A stretch of 37,514 nt of DNA from Pseudomonas viridiflava (lineage in GTDB: Bacteria; Pseudomonadota; Gammaproteobacteria; Pseudomonadales; Pseudomonadaceae), in the NCBI RefSeq assembly GCF_900580675.1, contig NZ_UTBG01000076.1, positions 1 to 37,514 of the forward strand, given 5' to 3'. The position numbers and the translations under genes were made by a program. Under the pieces are notes generated by a model that did not search any database, was not told where the DNA came from, and worked only from the letters and a program-made list of their open reading frames with translations. Positions 1 through 9,211 of this stretch are shown here, piece after piece. Each line of letters opens with the position of its first letter. The stretch's first letter is position 1.

Positions 1-1
1 C

Positions 2-820
2 GCGTCCGGCACGCTATTCACGGTGGGCGGCGGCAATGCGCGCATGCTGGTCACGTTGTTGTTCTTTATCTGCGGTTCGCTGATCGCCACCCACCACGTC
101 GACTGGTGGTTTGCGCTGCCGGCGTTCCCGGCGGTGTCGATCGTCAAGAGTTTTGGCGTGGTGCCGGCGCTGATCCTCAGCCTGGCGGTGTTCGGCCTGA
201 TTGCGGCGGTCACCGTACGCTTGGAAAAACGCCGTCACGGCCAACTCGAAGCGGGCGTGACCAGCGAGCACCTGGGCCTGCGCCGCTTCCTGCGCGGGCC
301 GTGGCCGTTGGTGTGGGGCGCGATTGGCCTGGCACTGCTCAATTACGCGACCCTGGCGTTGGCCGGGCGGCCATGGGGCATTACCTCGGCGTTCGCGCTG
401 TGGGGCGCCAAGGTGGCGAGCGGCCTGGGTGTGGACGTGGCCAGCTGGGCGTTCTGGCAGATGCCAGGCAATGCCAAGGCCCTGGCTGCGCCGGTGTGGG
501 AGGACATCACCAGCGTCATGGACATCGGCATCGTGCTCGGCGCGCTGTTGGCCGCAGGCCTGGCCGGGCGTTTTGCGCCGAGCCTGAACATCCCCGCGCG
601 CTCGCTGGTGGCGGCGGTGATCGGCGGCTTGCTGCTGGGTTACGGCTCGCGCCTGGCGTACGGCTGCAATATCGGCGCGTACTTCAGCGGCATCGCCTCG
701 GGCAGCCTGCATGGCTGGGTATGGCTGGTGGCGGCGTTTATCGGCAACGGCGTGGGCGTGCGTTTGCGACCCTTCTTCTTTGCGGGCGAGCGGCCGCAGG
801 TGGCATTGAGCGGCTGCTGA
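2..820 (+). CDS. YeeE/YedE family transporter, 5' end cut by window edge
   Basis: Inner-membrane protein of the YeeE/YedE (Sulf_transp) family, whose studied members import thiosulfate or related sulfur compounds. The frame is open from base 2, so the true start lies outside the window; an internal GTG at 23 should not be taken as the start. The visible part is almost entirely hydrophobic helices broken by short polar loops. Near the C-terminus it carries the family motif AYGCNIGAYFSGIASG followed by SLHGW, with the conserved cysteine that lines the pore in thiosulfate transporters. A LysR gene follows 27 bases downstream on the same strand and may share the transcript. The family call is firm; the substrate is inferred. 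Confidence 0.85.
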   Translation, partial: ASGTLFTVGGGNARMLVTLLFFICGSLIATHHVDWWFALPAFPAVSIVKSFGVVPALILSLAVFGLIAAVTVRLEKRRHGQLEAGVTSEHLGLRRFLRGPWPLVWGAIGLALLNYATLALAGRPWGITSAFALWGAKVASGLGVDVASWAFWQMPGNAKALAAPVWEDITSVMDIGIVLGALLAAGLAGRFAPSLNIPARSLVAAVIGGLLLGYGSRLAYGCNIGAYFSGIASGSLHGWVWLVAAFIGNGVGVRLRPFFFAGERPQVALSGC

Positions 821-847
821 ACGCAACACAACCGGTAGGGCGGCCAG

Positions 848-1723
848 ATGATCCGAGAATTGCGGACCTTTGTATGCGCGGCGCGTCGCGGCACCTTTGC
901 CGCCGCCGGGCAGCAGGTGGGGCTGACCCAATCCGCCGTGAGCGCGCAGATCAAGCACCTTGAGGACGCGCTGGGCGTAAAGCTGTTTGACCGCACCGGC
1001 CGCTCCGCCGTCCTCAATTCTGCGGGCCAGCGCGCGGTGCCGCTGGCGGAGGAAATCCTCGAGATTTTCTCGCGCATGGGCACCCCTGACAGCGCCAACA
1101 ACTTTCACGGTTCGTTGCGCATCGGGGCCATCGGCAGCGTGCAAACCGGCATCCTGCCCCAGGCACTGGTGGCGCTCAAGCAACGCGCGCCGTTTATCGA
1201 GGTCAGCCTGGTTCCGGGGGTTTCGCTGAACCTGCTCAGCCAGGTCGATGCCGGCGAACTGGACCTCGCGATCATGATTCACCCGCCGTTCAACCTGCCC
1301 AAAGACCTGAATGTCGAAGTCATCGCGCGCGAGCCGTTCGTGCTGATCACCTCGACAGACGTGCAGGGCGACGACCCCCTGCAAATCCTGCGCGAGCAAC
1401 CATTTGTGCGTTACGACCGTGGCTCGTTCGGCGGGCGCCAGGTGACGCAGTTTCTCAAGGAACAGAAGATCCAGACTCGGCAGGCGCTGGAGCTGGATGA
1501 GCTGGACGCCATCGTCAAGATGGTCCGCAGTGGCCTCGGCGTGTCGCTGGTGCCGCTGGCGGGGTTGTGGCTGGAGCACGACAGCGAGGTGCGGGTTTTG
1601 CGATTGAACGCGCTGACGTTCTTCCGCGAAATCGTCTTGCTGACCAAGTACACCCAGCGCCAGCTGCCGCTCTTCGCGCTATTCAGGGCGTGCGTCATGC
1701 AAGTGCTGGATGCTGCGAAGTAG
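848..1723 (+). CDS. LysR-family transcriptional regulator
   Basis: A 291-residue LysR-type regulator. Residues 1-60 form the winged helix-turn-helix (LTQSAVSAQIKHLEDALG, then LFDRTGR), and the rest is the two-lobed effector-binding domain starting around GSLRIGAIGSVQTG. The length is normal for the family. The ATG at 848 follows a weak purine-rich site. The gene sits 27 bases behind the YeeE-type transporter, so it may regulate sulfur-compound uptake, but that is inference from position only. The effector cannot be read from the sequence. Confidence 0.9.
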   Translation: MIRELRTFVCAARRGTFAAAGQQVGLTQSAVSAQIKHLEDALGVKLFDRTGRSAVLNSAGQRAVPLAEEILEIFSRMGTPDSANNFHGSLRIGAIGSVQTGILPQALVALKQRAPFIEVSLVPGVSLNLLSQVDAGELDLAIMIHPPFNLPKDLNVEVIAREPFVLITSTDVQGDDPLQILREQPFVRYDRGSFGGRQVTQFLKEQKIQTRQALELDELDAIVKMVRSGLGVSLVPLAGLWLEHDSEVRVLRLNALTFFREIVLLTKYTQRQLPLFALFRACVMQVLDAAK

Positions 1724-1833
1724 GGCGCGAGCATCGAAAATTTTGAGGCTCAGGGCGAAAGATATGCGCTTTATCCCCCGGTGGTTCTGGTGAAGAATCG
1801 GGTCCTGAATAACAGAACCTGCAGGTAACCACC

Positions 1834-2259
1834 GTGAGCCTTTCGCCCTTTCACTTAGCCATTCCCGTCCATGACCTTGCCGCTGCTCGCCACTTCTACG
1901 GCGACGTATTCGGCCTGTCCGAAGGCCGCTCCAGTGCGCAATGGGTCGACTTCGATTTTTACGGCCACCAGTTGGTGATCCACGAACACCCCAAGACAGC
2001 CTCTCAGGAATCGGTGCACGCCAACCCGGTGGACGGCCACGATGTGCCGGTGCCGCACTTCGGCATCATCCTGCACTGGGACCAGTGGGAAGCCCTGGCT
2101 GATCGGCTGCTAGCGCGGGAAACCCAATTTGTGATCGAACCCTATATTCGCTTCAAGGGCCAGGTCGGCGAGCAAGCCACCATGTTCCTGTTCGACCCCT
2201 GCGGCAATGCCCTGGAGTTCAAGGCGTTCAAGGACATGAGCCTGCTGTTCGCCAAGTAA
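1834..2259 (+). CDS. VOC-family (glyoxalase/dioxygenase fold) protein
   Basis: A 141-residue vicinal-oxygen-chelate protein. It begins with the characteristic strand [23 protein letters not shown] and ends with [13 protein letters not shown], the second half-site holding the usual metal-binding glutamate. The GTG start at 1834 is chosen because a GCAGGT ribosome site lies just upstream and the fold begins immediately. Close homologues are usually described only as glyoxalase-like or VOC proteins, so the reaction is unknown. It stands alone between the LysR gene and the cysteine-hydrolase operon. Confidence 0.85.
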   Translation: MSLSPFHLAIPVHDLAAARHFYGDVFGLSEGRSSAQWVDFDFYGHQLVIHEHPKTASQESVHANPVDGHDVPVPHFGIILHWDQWEALADRLLARETQFVIEPYIRFKGQVGEQATMFLFDPCGNALEFKAFKDMSLLFAK

Positions 2260-2397
2260 TTGCGACCTTTGCGAACGTCGCGTCCAGTCATGTCCGAATC
2301 CGTCCCTTAGTGGTCCGGCGCGCGTCTGTTGCAGACCCGCTCGCGTGCCTACCATGGCTTGCATCATTCAACCTGATGCAAGCCCTGAGGACATGTC

Positions 2398-2940
2398 ATG
2401 ACCCGCAAAGCCCTTATCGTTATCGATGCCCAGCATTCGTTTCGTCATTCAACCTACTGGTCCGAAAATGACCTGCCGGCCTACCTGGAAAAACAACAGG
2501 CCTTGATCGACGGCTGTGTTCAACAGGGCATCCCGGTGATACAAGTCTTCCATGTGGAAGAGCAGGGGCACTTTTCGCTGGCCTCGGGTAACGTCCGGGC
2601 GCTGAGCGAATTGTCGATCAACCCTGACTTGATCATTCACAAGCGCTACCACAGCGCTTTCGCCGGCACGCCCCTGGCTGCGCGGCTCACGGAAATGGGA
2701 GTGACCCGGTTGATCATCAGCGGCATTCGCACCGAACAGTGCTGTGAAACCACCACGCGGCAGGCATCAGACAGCGGCCTGGCGGTGGACTTTGTCAGCG
2801 AGGCGACCCTGACCTTCCCCATGATCCTCACACGCAGTGGCCGGGTGTTCACGCCCGCCGAGATTCGCGAGCGCACGGAGCTGGTGCTGGAAGATCGTTT
2901 TGCGCGCATCGTCACCGTCGCCCAGGCCCTCGAGGGTTGA
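2398..2940 (+). CDS. Isochorismatase-family cysteine hydrolase
   Basis: A 180-residue cysteine hydrolase of the isochorismatase superfamily. The catalytic triad is visible: Asp10 in VIDAQ, Lys82 in IIHKRYHSAF, and Cys115 in SGIRTEQCCETT. An unusual second cysteine (Cys116) follows the nucleophile. Family members hydrolyse amides or vinyl ethers such as nicotinamide or isochorismate; nothing here fixes the substrate. The gene ends four bases before the start of the GlxA-type regulator, so the two are almost certainly co-transcribed, and the regulator probably controls this enzyme. Confidence 0.9.
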   Translation: MTRKALIVIDAQHSFRHSTYWSENDLPAYLEKQQALIDGCVQQGIPVIQVFHVEEQGHFSLASGNVRALSELSINPDLIIHKRYHSAFAGTPLAARLTEMGVTRLIISGIRTEQCCETTTRQASDSGLAVDFVSEATLTFPMILTRSGRVFTPAEIRERTELVLEDRFARIVTVAQALEG

Positions 2941-2944
2941 AACC

Positions 2945-3928
2945 GTGAGCCTGCCGGTGCTGTTCGTGCTGCTGCCCAACGCGCTGATGCTGGACCTGGC
3001 CGGCCCCGCCGAAGTGCTGCGCCTTGCCGCGCAAGCCGAGGGCGCGGCGGCCATCGACTTCGACTTGCAGTACGTCAGCCCGGTCGAATCCCTGCATACG
3101 TCCATCGGCTTGCCGCTGAACGGCCTGGCGCCATTGCCGCAAAGCCTGGCACCCGGCACGCTGGTGGTGTTGGTGGGTTCCACGTCGAAGGTCACCAAGG
3201 CACATCAGCAGGCGTTCGATTCGGCCAGCAATACGCTGACCCAGTGGCTGCGAACCGTATTCGCACCTTCAGGCGAGCGCCTGGTGTGCGTGTGTGCCGG
3301 GGCGTTGAGTGCCGCAAGGGCCGGCCTGCTCGACGGGCGCCAATGCACCACCCATCACGCGTTGTGCGCGACGTTGCAGGCCATCGCGCCCAAGGCTCGC
3401 GTGCTGGAAAACCGGCTCTACGTGATCGACGGCCCGGTCAGTTGCAGTGCCGGGGTTACGGCGGGCATCGACCTGATGCTGCACCTGGTGGCCGAACTGG
3501 CCGGGCCGCAGTTGGCCTGCGCCGTCGCGCGGGACATGGTGGTGTACATGCGCCGCAGCGGCGCCGACCCGCAGCTCTCGCCCTGGCTGGCCGGTCGCAA
3601 CCACCTGCACCCGGCCGTGCACCGCGTGCAGGACGCAATCACCGCAGCGCCCTGTGAGGCCTGGACCGTGACGCGCATGGCCAGCCTGGCCTGTACCAGC
3701 AGCCGCCACCTGGCGCGGTTGTTCCACGAACATGTCGGTATCAGCCCGCTGGACTACCTGCACCAACTGCGGTTGACCGTGGCCCGTGAGCTGCTGGCTG
3801 AGTCGAGCCTGGACATCGAAACCGTCGCCGAGCGCGCAGGCTTTGGGTCGGCGCGGCATCTGCGGCGTGTCTGGGGCAAGTATGAAACGGGCACGCCGTC
3901 AGCTGGGCGTGTCGCTGGCGGCGGTTGA
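2945..3928 (+). CDS. GlxA-type AraC transcriptional regulator with DJ-1/PfpI domain
   Basis: A 327-residue regulator. The N-terminal DJ-1/PfpI amidotransferase-like domain (about residues 1-190, starting PVLFVLLPNALMLDLAGPAE, with CVCAGALSAARAGLLDG as the nucleophile-elbow equivalent) is followed by a C-terminal AraC double helix-turn-helix (about 225-320, with TSSRHLARLFHEHVGISPLDY). The GTG at 2945 is chosen because the PfpI domain begins directly there, just behind the upstream hydrolase gene. A longer frame upstream would overlap that gene by 100 bases. The 3' end overlaps a convergent small gene by 30 bases. Confidence 0.88.
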   Translation: MSLPVLFVLLPNALMLDLAGPAEVLRLAAQAEGAAAIDFDLQYVSPVESLHTSIGLPLNGLAPLPQSLAPGTLVVLVGSTSKVTKAHQQAFDSASNTLTQWLRTVFAPSGERLVCVCAGALSAARAGLLDGRQCTTHHALCATLQAIAPKARVLENRLYVIDGPVSCSAGVTAGIDLMLHLVAELAGPQLACAVARDMVVYMRRSGADPQLSPWLAGRNHLHPAVHRVQDAITAAPCEAWTVTRMASLACTSSRHLARLFHEHVGISPLDYLHQLRLTVARELLAESSLDIETVAERAGFGSARHLRRVWGKYETGTPSAGRVAGGG

Positions 3929-4066
3929 CGCTTGCTCCGCCTCGGCGTCGAGTTTGGCGCGGTCGGCCTTGCTGATGTATTTGTCTTTGCTTTTCGGCGC
4001 CAGTTTGGCACTGGCCTTCTTGGCCTTGGCCTTGAAGAGCTGCTGGAGTTTTTTCTGGCGATTCAT
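3899..4066 (-). CDS. DUF2986 family small basic protein
   Basis: A 55-residue lysine- and alanine-rich protein starting MNRQKKLQQLFKAKAKKAS and containing KDKYISKADRAKL, which matches the small DUF2986 family of gammaproteobacteria. An AGG ribosome site lies upstream of the ATG (4066-4064). Its last 30 bases overlap the end of the GlxA-type regulator on the opposite strand. Function is unknown. The strongly basic N-terminal half suggests nucleic-acid or ribosome contact, but that is only inference. It is short enough to be missed by length-filtered gene calling. Confidence 0.8.
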   Translation of the reverse strand: MNRQKKLQQLFKAKAKKASAKLAPKSKDKYISKADRAKLDAEAEQASTAASDTPS

Positions 4067-4222
4067 ATCGTTTTGCCTGATCGGTGAAGGTGCGGATGAT
4101 ACCAGTTTAAAAAACGGATCTTGAAAAGCCTGAGCCGCTTTTTAGCGCCAATCTGTGCATTGAACCCTGTTGCCTTTTGCCAATAATCAGACCGGGTATT
4201 CAGCGCAAACGGAAGCCTCTCG

Positions 4223-5038
4223 ATGAGCATTCACACCCGCACCAAACGCATGACCGTCCCGCAACTGGTCGCCATGAAGGGCCAGCAGAAAATTGTCTCC
4301 CTGACCGCGTATTCCAGCGCCATCGCCAAGCTGATCGACCCGCTGGTTGATTTCATCCTGGTTGGAGACTCCACGGCCATGGTCGGCTATGGCCGGGCCT
4401 CGACCTTGAGCATGCAACTTGAAGAAATCATCGGCCATACCCGTGCGGTGGTCGACAGCACGCGGCTGGCCTGTGTCATCGCCGACATGCCGTTTGGCAG
4501 CTATCAGGAATCCAACGAACAAGCTTTCCGTAACTGCGCCCAGGTGCTGGCGCGCACCGGTTGCGACGCGGTCAAGCTGGAAGCCAACCAGGCCTTGGCG
4601 GGCACGGTTGAGTTCCTGGTGGCACGCGGCATTCCGGTGATGGCCCACGTAGGCCTGATGCCGCAGTTCGTCAATGTGATGGGCGGGTTCAAGGCCCAGG
4701 GGCTGACGGCCGAGACCGGTGCCGTAATTGCCGCAGACGCCCGCGCCAACCTGCAAGCGGGCGCCTTCAGTCTGCTATTGGAAGGGGTGGCCGAGGGCGT
4801 GGCGCGGCAGATCACCCTGGACTCGAACAGGCCAACCATCGGCATCGGCGCGTCACCGGCCTGCGACGGCCAGGTGCTGGTCACCGAAGACGTGCTGGGC
4901 CTGGGCGGTGAGCACCTGCCGCGTTTCGTCAAACAGTACGCCGACGTCGGCGCGGTGATTCGCGAAGCCTGCGCGCAGTTTGCCGACGACGTGCGCCACG
5001 GCCGCTTCCCCGAAGCACGGCATTGCTACGGCCTGTGA
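4223..5038 (+). CDS. panB: 3-methyl-2-oxobutanoate hydroxymethyltransferase (PanB)
   Basis: A 271-residue PanB enzyme. It transfers a hydroxymethyl group from 5,10-methylene-tetrahydrofolate to 3-methyl-2-oxobutanoate, the first step of pantothenate synthesis, in the cytoplasm. Active-site residues are present: Asp49 in LVGDS, Asp88 in IADMP, Lys118 and Glu120 in AVKLE, Glu187 in LLLEGV. Length is normal. It is not next to panC or panD, which are usually linked to panB, so it may be a second copy. Its stop overlaps the end of the convergent MocR gene by 13 bases. Confidence 0.93.
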   Translation: MSIHTRTKRMTVPQLVAMKGQQKIVSLTAYSSAIAKLIDPLVDFILVGDSTAMVGYGRASTLSMQLEEIIGHTRAVVDSTRLACVIADMPFGSYQESNEQAFRNCAQVLARTGCDAVKLEANQALAGTVEFLVARGIPVMAHVGLMPQFVNVMGGFKAQGLTAETGAVIAADARANLQAGAFSLLLEGVAEGVARQITLDSNRPTIGIGASPACDGQVLVTEDVLGLGGEHLPRFVKQYADVGAVIREACAQFADDVRHGRFPEARHCYGL

Positions 5039-6408
5039 CCGATCGCCTGGGCCACTCGCTTCACGGCCTGGGCGATGTCCTTGTTCCAGTCCAGGGTGTA
5101 GCTCAGGCGTAGGTGCTGCTGCCAGGCACCTTGCCGGCTGAACAGCTCGCCGGGTGCGATCACAATGCGCTGGGCCAGCAAACGCTCGAATACCTGGCGC
5201 ATATCGACGCTGTGCGTGGCTTCAAGCCAGAAGCTTGCGCCGCCGTGTGGCACCACCACCTGCCAGTGTTCGTCCAGCAGGGTTTTCATCTGGGTCATCC
5301 GCTCCAGCAGCAGCGCGCGCAGTGTTTTCAGATGCAGGTCGATGCGCTTGCCGGTGAGCAGCCTGGCAATGGCTTTCTGGCGGATCGGCGACAGACGAAA
5401 GCCGCGCGCCAGGAACTGCCGCTGCAACGGCGCACCTTGGCCGCGACACAGCAGGTAGCCATAGGGCGCTTCCGAGCCGATGATTTTGTCGAAGGTTGAA
5501 AACACCAGCAGCCTTTGCGGGTCGGCAAAGTCGCGGTAGCGCGCGGGCTGTGGCGCGAAGTACAACTCGCCGTACGTGTCGTTTTCGAACAGCCAGATAG
5601 CCCGCTCGGCCAGCCAGCGGCAGATCTGCTGTTTATCCTGCGCCGGCACCACGCCGCCCTGGGGGATATTCGCCGTCGATGACAGCACCGCCAATCGAAT
5701 CGGCTCACGGTTGAGCAAGGTTTCGAGCGCGGCCAGGTCGAAACGCCCGTTTGCGTCGAGGTGCAATTCGATCACGCGGACCTTCGCCGCCTGCAACTGG
5801 CGCAGGATCGCCCACGAACACGGCGATTCCACCAGCGCTACCGTGCCGGCCAGGTCCAGGGCACTCAAGGCGGCGTCGAGCACACTGTGCAGGTCCGAGC
5901 CGATATACACCTGGTCGGCCTGCCAATAGCAGTCGGCGGATTGGGTATAGCGCTCTGCCAACGCCGCGCGCAACGCAGGCTCGCCGAACGGCAGGTACAG
6001 CGGCGCCAGGGAACGCGGGTGTTGGCGGGTCAGCTCGCGCTCGATCATCAGCAGCGGGTTTTCCAGTGACAGCAGCATCGCCGGAGCGTCGCTGCACAGC
6101 GCCAGCATCCCCGGCTGGCGCGCGTTGGCGAACACCTGGTCGAGCAGGCTGGGCGAGCTGTCGGCTGCTGTCGGGGCGGGCAGCGCCTTGATGAAGTAAC
6201 CAAGCTTGGGCCTGGCGCAAACCCGCCCTTCGTCTTCGAGTAACGCATACGCGTATTTGGTGGTCGACACCGACACGCCGAGGCGCGCCGCCAGTTCGCG
6301 CAGGGACGGCAGTTTGCGTTCGCTGGCCGACGGGCTGGCCTCGATCAGTTCGACGAGGTAGCGGTACACCGCTTGATAGGCGAAGGAGGTGCTTTTGGTT
6401 CTATCCAT
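5026..6408 (-). CDS. MocR-type regulator: GntR helix-turn-helix fused to aminotransferase fold
   Basis: A 460-residue MocR/PdxR-type protein. The N-terminal GntR winged helix (about 12-75, with [20 protein letters not shown]) is followed by a fold-type I aminotransferase domain. PLP-site equivalents can be seen: Asn247 in TANIPQG, Asp277 in FENDTYG, and the Schiff-base lysine Lys308 in [13 protein letters not shown]. The start is set at 6408 because the GntR domain begins there; 26 more residues upstream are open but not family-like. MocR regulators sense PLP or amino compounds and often control a divergent gene, but the upstream region holds no obvious intact target. Confidence 0.9.
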   Translation of the reverse strand: MDRTKSTSFAYQAVYRYLVELIEASPSASERKLPSLRELAARLGVSVSTTKYAYALLEDEGRVCARPKLGYFIKALPAPTAADSSPSLLDQVFANARQPGMLALCSDAPAMLLSLENPLLMIERELTRQHPRSLAPLYLPFGEPALRAALAERYTQSADCYWQADQVYIGSDLHSVLDAALSALDLAGTVALVESPCSWAILRQLQAAKVRVIELHLDANGRFDLAALETLLNREPIRLAVLSSTANIPQGGVVPAQDKQQICRWLAERAIWLFENDTYGELYFAPQPARYRDFADPQRLLVFSTFDKIIGSEAPYGYLLCRGQGAPLQRQFLARGFRLSPIRQKAIARLLTGKRIDLHLKTLRALLLERMTQMKTLLDEHWQVVVPHGGASFWLEATHSVDMRQVFERLLAQRIVIAPGELFSRQGAWQQHLRLSYTLDWNKDIAQAVKRVAQAIGHRP

Positions 6409-6651
6409 GATCACTCGAAGCGCTCGGCCACATAAAACACGGGGGAACACCGCGCGGTGGGGCCGGTCCAGTATTACCGAAGGCAATCAAATACGGAAAC
6501 GGCACGGTTGGCCCGGTTGCTGTCTGGCGTTCGAGCAACCGCTGCAACCAGCGCTGGCAATGACCGAGAACAACGAGCAGACCACAGCGCTCAAGGCCGG
6601 TGGCCGGAGATCGGCTTTCACTCGGGGATCACTGGCGTCATCAGGTCTGGC

Positions 6652-8136
6652 TCACGTGACGTGATACTTGTCCCATAGCTTGTTGCCAAAGCGTTTGCCT
6701 GGGTCCAGCCGCGCCTTGAGCACGAAAAGGCGCCGTGCGTTGGGGTAGGCACGCGAGAACTGCTGCGGCGTTGCATGCAACTGGTAGGGCAGGTAATACG
6801 TTCCGCCAAGCGACAGGGCGGTTTCTATCAGTTGGCGTGTCCACACGCCGACTGCTTCGCGGTCTGCAGGGCTTGTGTGTTGCCAGTAATAGATGACAAA
6901 CGAAAACACCTCTTCGCGCGCCCAGTACATTAACGATTCGGCGTCGGCCGGCGCGTGCCTGATGGAGACGTTGACGGCATTGACGTGATGCGCCTGCAGG
7001 ATGCCAGCCATGTGTTGTACAAACGTGTTGAGTCGGGCGACGGGAACAAAGTATTCCTGCAACGCATAGGTGCTGGTGCGGGTTGCGATTGGCCCGAGGG
7101 ACGCGACATCGGCACTCGCCTCGTAATTGCGTCGCACCACCGGGTGGCTGAGGTAGCGCAGCGGGTCGACCACATCTTTGCGGATCATGCGGCCGCCGGG
7201 GAGTTTTGCCACACCCCACATGACCACCTCGTCGAATTTGTACGATTGCCCCGGCGCGACCAACCGATCTTCAACGGTCAGCGCTTTGTCCGTGGCGCAC
7301 CAGGTCACGCAAGTGGCCCGGTCGAAGTAGGGCGGTGCCAAATCGGCGTTGTGCAAGATGGCGTGTGGGTTTACGCGTACCTGCTGATTGAAAAATGCCG
7401 GGTAGTCGGCAATCGGCATCCGGCGTACCTGACGTTCCAGGGTGACGTTGGGTACAAGGTCGAGTTCGACCTCAGTGATCACCCCCAGCGCTCCGTACCC
7501 ACCGATGGCGGCAAAAAATACATCAGCGTTTGCGCTGCGCGACGCTTCTATGCTGGAGCCGTCGGCGAGCACCAGTTGCAGGGCTCGCACCGAATTGATC
7601 ACCGGGCCCGCGCCGACATATCGCCCATGCGCATTCACCGACAGCGACCCGCCAACGGTGAAGTTGGCGTAGCTCTGCATGATTTTTACCGAGAGGTCGT
7701 GCGGGTCGATGAGCGACTGCACGTCGCGCCAGCGCATGCCCGCTTGCACGCGAATAACCTTGTTCTCAGGCGAGAAACGCACCACCCGATTGAACTGGCG
7801 CATATCAAGATGCAGGCTGTCTTCGGTAGCTGTCTGCCCACCCATGCTGTAGCGGCCACCCCCAATACTGACGGGGCCAGTCCTTTCGCTGAGTGCCTGT
7901 CGAATGTCCTCTGTCGTCACTGGCGTGAGCACGCGGTTGACCCAGACAGGGTTGAGTCGTGTCACATCGTTAACCAGGATGCCTGGCGGCGCAGCCCATA
8001 ACTGCCCCGGTGAAAGCACATTCAGTGCGCCAGCGGCCATGCCTGCCTGGAGCAGTTTTCGCCGCGTGAGCGTCACCTCGCCCAGGCGCACATCGACTGA
8101 ATGAGCCGGGCTGTTCAACTCGCCGCCGAGGGGCAT
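6652..8136 (-). CDS. Tat-exported FAD-binding oxidoreductase
   Basis: A 494-residue flavoprotein of the FAD/FMN-containing dehydrogenase class (PCMH-type FAD domain). A twin-arginine signal is visible (TLTRRKLLQAG, Arg25-Arg26, then a hydrophobic stretch ending LWAAPP), so it is probably exported folded. The FAD-binding part includes GGGRYSMGGQ (about 92-101) and TVGGSLSVNAHG. No histidine or cysteine for covalent flavin attachment is evident in the first motif. The ATG at 8136 has a good AAGGA site; an upstream ATG at 8193, just after the cynR stop, would lengthen the n-region by 19 residues. Substrate unknown. It lies downstream of cynR on the same strand. Confidence 0.82.
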   Translation of the reverse strand: MPLGGELNSPAHSVDVRLGEVTLTRRKLLQAGMAAGALNVLSPGQLWAAPPGILVNDVTRLNPVWVNRVLTPVTTEDIRQALSERTGPVSIGGGRYSMGGQTATEDSLHLDMRQFNRVVRFSPENKVIRVQAGMRWRDVQSLIDPHDLSVKIMQSYANFTVGGSLSVNAHGRYVGAGPVINSVRALQLVLADGSSIEASRSANADVFFAAIGGYGALGVITEVELDLVPNVTLERQVRRMPIADYPAFFNQQVRVNPHAILHNADLAPPYFDRATCVTWCATDKALTVEDRLVAPGQSYKFDEVVMWGVAKLPGGRMIRKDVVDPLRYLSHPVVRRNYEASADVASLGPIATRTSTYALQEYFVPVARLNTFVQHMAGILQAHHVNAVNVSIRHAPADAESLMYWAREEVFSFVIYYWQHTSPADREAVGVWTRQLIETALSLGGTYYLPYQLHATPQQFSRAYPNARRLFVLKARLDPGKRFGNKLWDKYHVT

Positions 8137-8199
8137 GATGCTTTCCTTGTGACTTTGCTGTTCCAGTATTTGAAGAGGTTGCATACGGTGCATCTGCCT

Positions 8200-9099
8200 T
8201 CAAGGGTGCGGGCGATTTCCCAATGCTACCGCCACCTCTTTGGCCACCGCCATAAACGCCCGAGCGGCGGCAGACGGGTAGACGCCTTTGCGCTGCATCA
8301 GCACTGCCGTGCGCTGCAACCGCTGCGGTCCCAGCTCAATCGCCACCAACTCCGGATGCGCCCGCGCGATGGCGGCCGGCAGTACGGTCGACAGCGTGGT
8401 TCTGCGTACCACTTCAATCAACGCGCCAATCACGTTGGCCTCCATCACCACACGCGGGCGTATGCCGTGCTGGTTACAGTAGCGGTCGATCTGCTCGCGG
8501 GTAGCGAATTCTTTACTGAGCAGGATCAGTGACTGCGCATTCAGCGCTTCCAGCCCAATCGCCTGCTCTGCGGCCAATGGGTGCTGATTGCCAACCACCA
8601 GCGCGAGCGTTTCAACCAGCAGGGCCGAGGCGTCGATGTCCTGGGCGTGCACCCCGTCAAACGCAATCCCCACATCCAGTTCGTCCGCCAGCAGTTGGTT
8701 TTCTAGCTGTTCCTGGGCGAGTTCACGCACGTTCAAGGTGATGTTCGGGTACCGGCCGTAAAACGCTTCAACCAATGGCCCGACCAGGTAAGTGGTGAAG
8801 GTCGGCGTCAGCGCTATCCGCAGCGTGCCGCGGCTCAAGTCACCCACGTCATGGATCGCACGCAGGCCTGCCTGCAGTTCCTGCGCTGCCCGTAGCGCGT
8901 AGCGTAGGTAAACCTCACCGGCATCGGTAAGACGCGTCTTGCGCCCAGAGCGATCAAACAGCTGTGCGCCGAGGCTTTCTTCCAGCTGCCGCACTTGCTG
9001 CGGCAGCGCCGGCTGTGACACATGCAACGCGGCTGCCGCCCTGGTGAAACCTTGATGCTCCGCAACGGCAAGGAAGTACTGAATATGGCGTGCCAGCAT
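8200..9099 (-). CDS. cynR: CynR-like LysR regulator of the cyanase operon
   Basis: A 299-residue LysR regulator closely resembling CynR: the start [22 protein letters not shown], the recognition helix region [17 protein letters not shown], and the downstream [10 protein letters not shown] and STVLPAAIA are all CynR-like. CynR activates cynTS in response to cyanate. It is divergent from cynT, the standard arrangement. The start at 9099 follows the known CynR N-terminus; another ATG four codons upstream (9111) has no better ribosome site. The gene is followed at once on the same strand by the FAD oxidoreductase. Confidence 0.9.
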   Translation of the reverse strand: MLARHIQYFLAVAEHQGFTRAAAALHVSQPALPQQVRQLEESLGAQLFDRSGRKTRLTDAGEVYLRYALRAAQELQAGLRAIHDVGDLSRGTLRIALTPTFTTYLVGPLVEAFYGRYPNITLNVRELAQEQLENQLLADELDVGIAFDGVHAQDIDASALLVETLALVVGNQHPLAAEQAIGLEALNAQSLILLSKEFATREQIDRYCNQHGIRPRVVMEANVIGALIEVVRRTTLSTVLPAAIARAHPELVAIELGPQRLQRTAVLMQRKGVYPSAAARAFMAVAKEVAVALGNRPHP

Positions 9100-9129
9100 G
9101 GTGTTACCCATAAGATTATCTGATGTGGT

Positions 9130-9142
9130 TGATCATATATCA
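9130..9142. promoter_or_regulatory. Candidate CynR binding site between cynR and cynT
   Basis: The 100-base divergent region holds TGATCATATATCA, an inverted repeat with 4-base arms (TGAT/ATCA). Another TGAT at 9121 gives a second overlapping TGAT-N7-ATCA pairing. The surrounding stretch is AT-rich, as expected for a LysR-controlled promoter. Assignment to CynR is inference from position. Confidence 0.4.
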
Positions 9143-9211
9143 GACTTTTACCTTATTTATTCGGCTGCGTAACCTTCGCTCTATCGCATCGCGATTCAAA
9201 GGAGTCACCCC

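Noticed and set aside
14..1579. Long minus-strand open frame opposite the transporter and LysR genes
   Set aside because: It is composed of charge- and glutamine-rich sequence with no family features and lies antisense to two well-supported genes; it is a by-product of high GC content.
2837..2944. Upstream extension of the GlxA-type regulator frame
   Set aside because: It would overlap the hydrolase gene, and the PfpI domain begins at the GTG at 2945.
6560..6664. Short plus-strand frame starting MTENNEQTTALKAG upstream of the MocR gene
   Set aside because: Only 34 codons, no ribosome site and no family; mentioned only as a possible remnant of a lost divergent target.
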